DNA from: Thermomucor indicae-seudaticae
Lineage: Eukaryota > Mucoromycota > Mucoromycetes > Mucorales > Lichtheimiaceae
Direction: 5' to 3'
NCBI GenBank assembly: GCA_000787465.1
Contig: JSYX01000500.1
Location: 1 to 24,570, forward strand
DNA: 24,570 bases
Part shown: piece by piece, positions 1 through 7,515 of the stretch
Position numbering within the stretch: position 1 is the first letter of the stretch
Layout: each line of letters opens with the position of its first letter
The notes under the pieces: generated by a model
Databases searched by the model: none
What the model was told of the DNA's origin: nothing
The model's input: only the letters and a program-made list of their open reading frames with translations
Translations under genes and position numbers: made by a program

Positions 1-38
1 AGCCGTCCTCCGCAAAGTCACAGCCGCAAACCAGAGCA

Positions 39-79
39 AACCAGAGCAGATCAGATCCGGCTCCGGCTCTGCTCTGGTT
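39..79. repeat. Short perfect inverted repeat (hairpin)
   Basis: A 12-bp arm (AACCAGAGCAGA, 39-50) is repeated as its exact reverse complement at 68-79, with a 17-nt GC-rich loop. The arm core CCAGAGCA also occurs as a direct repeat just upstream (31-38). No gene is attached. It lies in the presumed 5' flank of the LINE relic and could be an element end or a stem-loop; nothing decides this. Confidence 0.6.
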
Positions 80-300
80 TTTCGGAACCCTATGCAAGCA
101 TCCGGGCTGGTTATCGCCAGCCTACACCAAGATGCGTGTGGTGAGTGGTTGACTTCGAGAAGAAAACAAAACAGCGCTTACTCAACAATAGGCTTGCTTG
201 CGTGGCTTGAGGTACATTTTTCCAGCATTCGCAAAGCATGTTTGCGCTTGGGGAAGATCAACCTAAAAGGTGCCTTTTGAAACGCTTTTAGTGTCTTCGA

Positions 301-2019
301 ATGGACTGCTATCTGGCGCGAACTTGGTTTCGTGATTGGCGAAAAATCGAACATCGGAGTTTTTCCGCTATGTCTACCTCCATCGGGGACAACACTCGAT
401 TCATACCACTCCACGGGCGATTGTCTCACCCAGCGAAATACTATCAGAAAACCAACGCCTGCCCAGCTTTGGCAGTCGTTTACAGCATACTTCGCTCCAT
501 TAAGGGTAAAAATGTTACAGCCTTTGAAGATGTCGAGGCAAAGAATGCTGCACGGCAACAACGCCAGGAGAGCCTGTGGCTCCGCTCCAATGAAGTGAAT
601 AGCGCCGCTTTTGACCTTAGCGCCATTCCAGTCGCGCCCAGAGACTTCTTGAAGATGATTTCGCGGCAGTATCCTGCGGCTGTGGGCGCCATTCTGGCAC
701 CAGGAGGTGTCAATGGCGCCAGCAACTCGTTCGACACTGCCGAAGCTTGTACCTGTGCTTGCACTTTTGGGGTTACCGTCAATAATCTAACGCTTATCGG
801 GACGCCTACGCTGGATGCTGATAGCGACATTTTCCGCGTGAATCTTTCGAGTCTTCCTTTGCTGCGGAAAGCAGTGCTTACACCTCGCCTCCACAAGATT
901 CTCAGCCGTTTCAGCAAAGTGATACATGTTGGTCTTTTCTTTGACCCGGACCCCAATTTGTTCCTGGGCAAAGGCTACGCGATGACACTGCAAAAAATTA
1001 GACGTTCCTCCCAAAATTCCACTGGCGGAGCTTGTTGTGCCACGTCGGCGTTCCCCACACGTTCCTGCTTAAGTTCCCACGGGAGGAACGTGAACATCAT
1101 AGCTGCACAATGAATCAGCCAGGAATACTTTTAGTTACATAGACTCTTTATACTCCCACATATTAACAACTATTACGAACATGCGCAAATACGCTCATCG
1201 GCACCCAAATTGCAAGTACGAAGGGGAACTTACGTACTTTATCTTACTTTATTTTCCTTCTGTAAAGTTTTCATTCTGTTTGCATATTGTATGACTAATA
1301 ATAAATCAGACGACACCTTGATTTGAGCATAGTGCAACCATAGTTACCGAAATAAAAAGGCAGTTGACACGCTCATTGCACAGTGCACTGACATAATAGG
1401 GAATCTCATGTGTAGACCAGCAGGAACGTGTAGGGAACGTAGAATTACTGCAGTGAGGAACGTGTGCAGAAACATACCATTACTGCTGGGAGAAAAGCGC
1501 GCGGAACGTGTGGAACGTGAAGTTCCACCCGAGTTCCGCCCGTGGAAGTTTGGGAGGAACTTCTAACTTTTTGCAGTGTGATTAACACATCGCCTACGGA
1601 GGACAGCGTGTCGGCCCCTCTCCAACATGAAATTGAATTTGATCATCGTCGCACCATCTTGGCACGTGGCGTGGCATGGAACGTCACTGTTTTTGTTGCC
1701 ATAAACCGGGGCATATCAAGGCCAATTGCCCACGTCGTCAGTGGAATGCTAAATTGTGTTACAACTGTAACAGCCCGGACCATCCGGTTGCGCAGTGCCC
1801 CCGCTCGAACGTGGCTCAGGTAGGCAACAAGAGAGCGTCGCCCTATGGGCAGGCACGAAGCCTGCTAGTGAAGGTGCCCGAAGCAGCAGAACCTGCGCCG
1901 CTAGCGCAAGAGCGACTGATCACGACCAACTTGACTACAGTATTGGAGACCTCGAGAAGTTGATCGACAGCTTCCGGACTGAAACCGAAGTGGCAAATAT
2001 GGGCACCCAAATGTCTTGA
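301..2019 (+). pseudogene. Non-LTR retrotransposon (LINE) ORF1 relic with CCHC zinc knuckles, split by a DNA transposon
   Basis: The first piece (301-985) reads as the nucleic-acid-binding ORF1 protein of a LINE. Its stretch around residues 115-230 (motifs PTLDADSDIFRVNLSSLP and LFLGKGYA) matches the pattern I know from Mucorales LINE ORF1 proteins. After a 593-bp insertion the same reading frame resumes at 1582. About 90 bases later it is thrown out of frame, and in the new frame come two adjacent CX2CX4HX4C zinc knuckles (CFCCHKPGHIKANC and CYNCNSPDHPVAQC, about 1688-1800). The frame ends at 1961-1963. No reverse transcriptase or endonuclease ORF2 is present, so only the 5' part of an element survives. 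The 301 ATG is just the first in its frame (a stop lies at 289-291), and the true start may be lost. The zinc knuckles are certain; the LINE assignment rather than another gag-like family is inferred from the first half. Confidence 0.7.
986..1578. mobile_element. CACTA-like non-autonomous DNA transposon (593 bp) inserted in the LINE ORF1
   Basis: The ends form a terminal inverted repeat of about 46 bp with 41 matches, beginning CACTGCAAAAA on the left and ending TTTTTGCAGTG on the right. The element is flanked by a direct 3-bp duplication TGA (983-985 and 1579-1581). A CACTR terminus and a 3-bp target duplication are hallmarks of the CACTA/EnSpm superfamily. The subterminal regions hold many copies of the motif GGAACGTG and its complement (near 1003, 1060, 1082, 1423, 1435, 1457, 1502, 1512), as expected for transposase binding sites. 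No transposase is encoded, so it must have been mobilised in trans. Excising it with one TGA copy rejoins the ORF1 frame. Confidence 0.85.
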
Positions 2020-2501
2020 ATCCAAGATGGAGCGCGCGGCAGACTCATTATGAGATGGCAAAACACACTTCGGACAAGGTAGAAGCGGTTGCTTCGTTGA
2101 CTCTTGACCCAGTCGTATAGCGCAATCAGATAAATAAGGCAAACGTAGTGTAAAATGAACTGATAGCGGTATTGGTGATCTATGGCAAAAAAATAAAAGA
2201 GATCAGAGAGTAAAACTTTGACGGCGTGATCTTTTTACTTCAATTGAGATATGACGTGTGGAAACCCATTACATTATATGCGTAACAATTCGTTGCGGGA
2301 CATCTTGCTGAGGAATAAACGATTGTGGATTACGGAGACTGAGGTATCCTTCGATGATTGTCGATAGCATGAATTCAGGTACGCACATATGCCACTGCGT
2401 CATTTGTGCTACGCAAGAGTATGTATATGGCAATTCATTACATCATTGAAAATGCAAAACTTCACAGATTTGAGTGGACTCCAATGAAAAGTTCCGCTTT
2501 T
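2020..2501. other. Intergenic stretch without a recognisable gene
   Basis: This lies between the last zinc-knuckle frame of the LINE relic and the tandem repeat upstream of the DUF6818-like gene. All frames are broken. Where the LINE sequence stops is not visible: I found no poly-A tail or target duplication. Confidence 0.5.
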
Positions 2502-2629
2502 GGAATGCATGACGAAATGCTATGTCGTACAATCTTTACAGCATTGACGCGGCCAGGACATTCATGGAATGCATGACGTGATGGTATGTCGTACAACCTT
2601 GACAGCATTGACGCGTTCACGACATCCTT
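2502..2629. repeat. Two tandem copies of a 64-bp unit
   Basis: Unit 1 (2502-2565) and unit 2 (2566-2629) both start GGAATGCATGACG and share TATGTCGTACAA and ACAGCATTGACGCG, with scattered substitutions and no length change. The array ends about 60 bp before the TATA box at 2689, so it sits where upstream activating sites would lie. Its function is unknown. Confidence 0.85.
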
Positions 2630-2688
2630 GCTAAAAAGGTACAGCCTCTTTTACTGTGCAAGATGTAATAAATCGCGCATGCGAAAAC

Positions 2689-2697
2689 TATATAAAG
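2689..2697 (+). promoter_or_regulatory. TATA box of the DUF6818-like gene
   Basis: TATATAAAG lies 55 bp upstream of the ATG at 2752, a spacing that would give a short 5' leader. The promoter appears better preserved than the coding region behind it. Confidence 0.55.
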
Positions 2698-2751
2698 CGA
2701 GCACTTTTCAGCACGGTTCCATATCAATTTATATGACATCAATTTATCGTA

Positions 2752-3667
2752 ATGGCTCGTAACCCTGGTGCAAAGTCGTTCGACTCTGACGAAATCACCC
2801 TACTTTTAAAGTTGGTTAAGGAGATCCTTCCTCGAGGCCAAAACGAGCGGGAAAAGGTTGCCGAGAGGTTCAACAAGAAACAAAGCGCGCCGGTGTCGTG
2901 CGAGACTCGGATAAGTTGAAGACCCAACTTTGGCGGTCTGGTCAGGGAAAAGGGCAAAACCGGTATGTAAATATAGTACAGTTGAATAAACAAAAGTGTC
3001 TTATTTAATCTGTCAATAGGCTGCAGTACCAAGAACCCCAATTGAGCCAAAGCCCAGGAAATTAACGATGCCATCAGCCGCCGCATGGCAAGCGAGACCA
3101 TAGACGATGGCTCGGATGGTGAAGCTGACGACGAGCCGGTCTTTGTGGCGGTGAACCCGTCCCAATTTAGCGACTTCATTGACGAGCCAGAAGAGGCCAA
3201 CGACGATGATGACGATGACGAGCCGGTTCCTGGCGACGAATCGTCCGCTTCTACTCCCAGTTCCTCTGTTCTTTCGTCTGCTTCGGTCCCTATTGCATCG
3301 CCGCGAACCAAGGACAAGGCCAAACAACAGCGGGAGACCTACAAGGATCTCCTGCAGCCATTGCAGGAATGCATGGCCATGCTCGCCACTCCTCCCCCTC
3401 CTCCAGTCCAAACTGGCAGAGACGACAGACTGGTATGCCTTTGCTTGCTAATCACGACTTTTTATTACATCTTCTAATCACAAATTACAGCTCGATGCAC
3501 TGTCGATGATGATTCGCGAGCAGCAGCGCAGCCGTGATGAGCTGCAGGAGGAAGTCCGGCAACTACGACAACGAGTGGAGCTTCTGCAAGAAGAACGGGC
3601 TTCCAAGAGAAGACGTGTGGGCGGAAATGAGACAGTAGAGCTTTCTGACGATGAGGAACAAGAATAA
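2752..3667 (+). pseudogene. DUF6818 / Myb-SANT-like protein gene, damaged
   Basis: The ATG opens a frame for a helical Myb/SANT-like domain (start MARNPGAKSFDSDEITLLLK). The typical next block (DKLKT..., then FGGLVREKGKTG) follows only if the frame shifts twice, near 2895 and 2925. Intron 1 is 2963-3019 (GTATGT...AATAG). Just after it a TGA at 3043-3045 interrupts the frame, which then runs through a very acidic region and a Ser/Thr linker to intron 2 (3433-3490, GTATGC...TTACAG) and a C-terminal coiled coil rich in Gln, Arg and Glu, ending at 3665-3667. This order, with an N-terminal SANT-like domain, acidic linker and C-terminal coiled coil, fits the DUF6818 family, whose role is unknown to me. 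From the internal ATG at 3085 an undamaged 174-codon frame remains, so a shorter protein is possible. Frame breaks are read directly; the family name is by recollection of the motif. Confidence 0.65.
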
Positions 3668-3673
3668 AAAATA

Positions 3674-3705
3674 AATTTATCCAGACCCCCTCTACCCTCT
3701 GGATA
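3674..3705. repeat. Inverted repeat just after the DUF6818-like stop codon
   Basis: TTTATCCAGA and TCTGGATAAA are exact reverse complements around a 12-nt C-rich loop, directly downstream of the stop codon at 3667. A further GGATAAAG follows at about 3721. It may help 3' end formation or be the end of a mobile unit; no partner end was found upstream. Confidence 0.55.
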
Positions 3706-5512
3706 AAGAATTCTTCTGGTGGATAAAGCGCTGTTTCAAATTTTTTAAAATCCCAGGTCCGCTTAATTTTATCCCACTTTTATTCGGGTTTCCGAAGTCC
3801 TCCATTGCATTCCGAGTTTCTGGGAAAGAACGAATCCACAGCTGGTTTTCGGGCCCATCCACTCTGGCAGCAGTTTACACCAAGACTTGATGTCAGTAGT
3901 TTTGCATCACCTGTACAAGGTTTATCGCACACTATTGCTGCTGGCTTGCGGAAGATGGCTGTGAACTTCCGGAATATGTACGAAGGCCGGATGTTCCACA
4001 GAACATTAAACTATGTTACTCGCATATTATTGCGTTTACATCTCGCTCCAAAGAGAGAGCTGAAGTGGAGAAGTATCAAAGAGCAAATTGATGAAGGCAA
4101 GACGAAAAAGAAGAAGGAAGAGAAGGAGAGGATCGATTCAAATACTATGTCGCGAAAGGTGTATAAGCGACGCATTAACCACGAACTCAAGCAACAAGCG
4201 CGCCATTGGAGTGCCCTTGAGAGCTGCACCACGGAGCAAGAAAAACAAAAACATCAAAAAAGAATCGATTCATGCTTGGCTAGGATCAGAAATTGAATGA
4301 TGTATACGACCGTAAGATACGTAATACCCTGTCTCTTTCTCATGACAATCTCTTCCTGGCTTTGTCACAGGACACTGAAATGAAGGACATCGAACAGGGC
4401 GAAGACAGTGACATGAAGGATACAGAGAAAGAGGAAGGGCAAGCCAATGACGAAGACGATGAAAGACTACTCTGTGATGATATCGAGCAATATGAAGAAA
4501 CCTTGGAAAAGATAAAAGAAGAGGAGGACGAGGAAGAGACAGATAAAGAGGATTCCAAGACAGAAAAACCAAAGTAACCGCCTAGACGGAGACTTAATGC
4601 GCTACAAGCCATTCTCAAGAAATTGTTGACGCAAGAAACGCCAGATAATCAAGATATATCGTACCAAGCGATCAAGGAAGTAGCTTTTGTCGACAGTCTC
4701 AACGAAGACGGGCTCCGAGTGTTAAAGGCTCTTGTGAAAGCCTTGAGACCCTTCACTTTTCCCGCAGCGCAGGTGTCCAAGGCATGTACAAGAATCGGCT
4801 TCATGGTTCTAGCCAATGCGATCCTTGCAGCTGCCGGATATAGCGAGTTCACACAAGAAATCTGTCCCTACATCGCTCCTTACAGCTGGTACGCTTTGGA
4901 GCTCAACCCTGGTAGTATTTACGAAGTCCTTTGTCGACGGGATGGCGGAGCTTTCAACGTGAAGACAGATAACGATGAGTATATCACAAGTTACGAAGAG
5001 GCTCGTCGCAAGGCCGATGTGACTGTGACTGCATTCTTCAACATCTCCAGAGTGAATGATATTTGCAAGAGATATGGCTTATATTTTAAGAATCTTTTCA
5101 CAGTCAAAGAGATTACGGTGATATTGACGGGTATGGTGGTCAAGCAAGGAGCGGTATCATCCGCAATTGAAGAACGAGAACGCAAACGCAAACAGCAGAA
5201 GACTCCGTCTTCCCCAAGAGAGTGTCCTGCTGTCCTGCCGGCAGCCACCAAGGAAAGCATTGAGGAGGATACATCCCAGATCAACACCTTCATATAACAG
5301 CAAAAACCGGATCTGGACCAAATTGTCAAAGTCAAAGAAACCGATAAAGCGATTGAAGGCAGATAAACTGGCATCGCACGGCGTCCAAAAGAAGGAAGCA
5401 AGCAAAGCACTTCAAGGGACAAAAAAGACAAGACAATCGCCACAATTACGGCAGCTAAATATGAAACGAGAAGTATCGGATAACAGACGAAAACTCTATG
5501 TTTTGAATAAGG

Positions 5513-5748
5513 TAGGGTTCCGAGTTGGGCCGGGCCGGCCCATCGGGCATTGGGTCAAGATTTTGTCCCAGCAAACTTGGCCCAACGGGCTTGGGCCGCG
5601 GTCTCAGCCCAATGGGCCGGGCCCCATTGGGCCTTGGGCCAGGATTCTGGCCCAGCAAATTTGGCCCGGTGGGCCTGGGCCAGAATTTTGGCCCAACAAA
5701 ATCGGCCTAACGGGCATCTGGCCCAGGCCCGGCCCATCCGGAGCTCGA
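5513..5748. mobile_element. GGCCCA-rich MITE-like element (hAT-like target duplication) inserted in the Fanzor relic
   Basis: A block of about 235 bp with much higher GC than its surroundings is built of GGCCCA/TGGGCC words, including three imperfect copies of a roughly 41-bp unit (near 5558, 5639 and 5680). It is flanked by a direct repeat GAATAAGG(TA) at 5505-5514 and 5749-5758. The ends form an imperfect inverted repeat: TTCCGAGTTGGGCCGGGCC on the left pairs with GGCCCGGCCCATCCGGAG on the right. An 8-bp target duplication fits hAT elements; if all 10 bp are duplicated, Mutator-like is also possible. It encodes nothing; the Gly/Pro-rich ORFs through it are translated repeat. The family is an inference. 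Confidence 0.7.
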
Positions 5749-5755
5749 GAATAAG

Positions 5756-5798
5756 GTATGTGTTTGGATCATTTTACATTGTGCGTTACTGACTTCAG
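5756..5798 (+). other. Intron of the Fanzor relic whose donor lies in the target duplication
   Basis: GTATGT...CTTCAG (43 nt). The donor (AATAAG^GTATGT) begins inside the right copy of the GAATAAGGTA duplication, so the transposon landed on an exon-intron boundary and left a second, weakened donor (AAG^GTAGGG) at 5512. Confidence 0.55.
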
Positions 5799-7238
5799 AT
5801 CACGCAGTGGAAAACCGATCTGTCAAGAGAGAAGAAGGATGACCATCCAAAAGCCGACCCTACCACACCAGCTCTCCCAGAAAGAACAGCTTGCGAAGAA
5901 TTTGCAGAAAACATTGATATATCAAACCTTCCAGAACAGTTTTACAAGGAGAAATTTACGTTGCTGATACAGATTACGGTGTGTACACCATGTCACAAAC
6001 GGTCCCGTTGACGCAAGAAAGACTTTCATTTCACGTATCACTCTATAACCGATTTGCAGTCTTGGCAGAAAACGAAGCGAAAGAGACCGCGTCTATTAAT
6101 GTCAATGACCCTGTGCAAATACCGGAAGTAACCGTTTCATTGGATAAGCTCAAGATACCAAAGGCTTTTACTATCAGGTCAAGGCATATAGATAAATAAG
6201 CTTCAAGTCCAAGTTTGCCAAAAAGCGGAACAGGAGAAAAAAGGTATGTTAAAATAACGTTAGCCATTTGCTACTTGCATCACGCTAAACAAATGCCGCG
6301 TTACAGATGCGAAAAGATGTCCAAGCTGCAGAGGAGCGTTTGTCAGAGAACTCGTTCAAAGTGATTATTCAGACGAGACGGTAATAGAGAGACAAAAGGT
6401 ATGCATGGCTTGATAATTGTTGTAAACACAATGACTGAAGAGACCGCTTTAAGATACATCTTGAGGTGAAGGACACGCTCGAATCGTTTTGTAGCTCCAA
6501 GGCCTGCAGAAATGAGCGCCGAACACAGCAGCTCCGCACAAAGCAGGCCTATTCTTCATTGTGCGCGCAGGAAAGACGATTCGTGCAAAATGCTGCCAAA
6601 GACGAAGAGGAGAAAGGAAGAGATTTTATACCTGTTATGTGCATAGGCCGGGCCGGTACTGGTGTTGGCTCAAGAATCAAAGGCCATTCCCGACAAGGCG
6701 GAAAGAAACTACGCTTCGAGCATCGACGACAGGCACCAGTGGCGTTAACGCACGAGTACAGATCCAGCAAGACGTGTGTGCTTTGTTACATGCCAGTGGA
6801 GCCTGTTGGAGCAACAAGAACGGTGAAAGGCAGCAAGAAGAGGGTGACGGTGAACGGCGCCCTTCAATGCAGCAAACCCTGCTTGCCCGGCGGTGCGGCT
6901 CCGCTATACGACCTTCAATCGCGATAAACTGGCAGCTTTGGCTATAGCCATTGCGGGAGCTACACAAATGACGAGCAAGCAACGCCAGACACTGCCTCCA
7001 TTCGACCGCCACAAGGGACTGCACAAAACCGACACCAGTGGATTGATACTGGATGACAAATTTCTGCCAGAGTTGCCTTCTACGGACGGCAAAACTTTGG
7101 CTTCCGCGTACTCCGCGGACTTTTTAGACGCGAAGACAGCTTCCTCAGGAAGACATGGTCAGGTAAGGCGTGACAGACAGACAGACGGACAGAGCAATCA
7201 CTAAAAGCGTTCTTTCAAACTCCGTATAGAACGCCTAA

Positions 7239-7515
7239 AAAATCGAACCTCAGCCTCCGCAGACAAGTGCTCCATATACAGTAAACACAGAATTCGTCAA
7301 TGTTTAAAGAAAATGCACAATTGATGATGTTGAATTATTAGTATCTGCGGTAGAGACTTTTTTAGCGTATTCTACAAAAGCAGGCGCAAGCCTGGCTCTT
7401 CTTAAATATGCAATTTCAAAAATGGTGTGTGGAGATAAGTTCTGCAGACTTCTGCGTTAGGCGCGCTCACATCCCCGAAAAGTAATCTGCGGATGGGCTC
7501 CCGCAAATCTTGCTC
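7239..7515. other. Convergent intergenic region
   Basis: This spacer lies between the 3' end of the Fanzor relic (plus) and the stop codon of the formin (minus). It is AT-rich, has no ORF of note and must hold the formin 3' UTR. No clear AATAAA for the minus strand is seen. Confidence 0.5.

Larger units (their letters stand above)
3727..7238 (+). pseudogene. Fanzor (eukaryotic TnpB-like, RNA-guided nuclease family) relic
   Basis: A single long decayed gene explains the chain of ORFs here. In order: an N-terminal helical part with Lys/Arg-rich helices (3805-4293); an acidic linker (about 4377-4574); a mixed domain (4578-5293) ending in a block around FFNISRVNDICKRYGLYFK; a RuvC-I-like strand VADTDYGVYTMSQ (about 5960-5998); a helical block containing AAEERLSENSFK (about 6320-6360); and a C-terminal block with GTGVGSRIKGH. 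That block leads into EYRSSKTCVLC, a second Cys pair (QCSKPC) and NRDKLAALAIAIAG. The (E/D)YxTSxxCxxC...CxxC...RDxxAA order is the OrfB/TnpB zinc ribbon plus RuvC-III aspartate. Introns fit at 5756-5798, 6244-6306, about 6400-6444, 7163-7229 and perhaps near 4311-4370. Damage: stops at 4575-4577 and 5295-5297, and frame changes near 5965, 6199, 6362 and 6895, the last inside the zinc ribbon. It is therefore inactive. The N terminus is unclear, since no ATG opens the first frame. Family members are DNA nucleases guided by an omega RNA, often riding on transposons. Confidence 0.72.

Noticed and set aside
178..971. Minus-strand ORFs of 127 and 163 codons
   Set aside because: They lie antisense to the LINE ORF1 frame, which has recognisable motifs; no domain is seen in the antisense reading.
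2739..3411. Minus-strand Ser-rich ORFs of 194 and 132 codons
   Set aside because: Antisense of the acidic Asp/Glu region of the DUF6818-like gene, and the introns and TATA box fit the plus strand.
5455..5792. Gly/Pro/Trp-rich ORFs in several frames
   Set aside because: Translation of GGCCCA repeats in the inserted element gives low-complexity ORFs on both strands.
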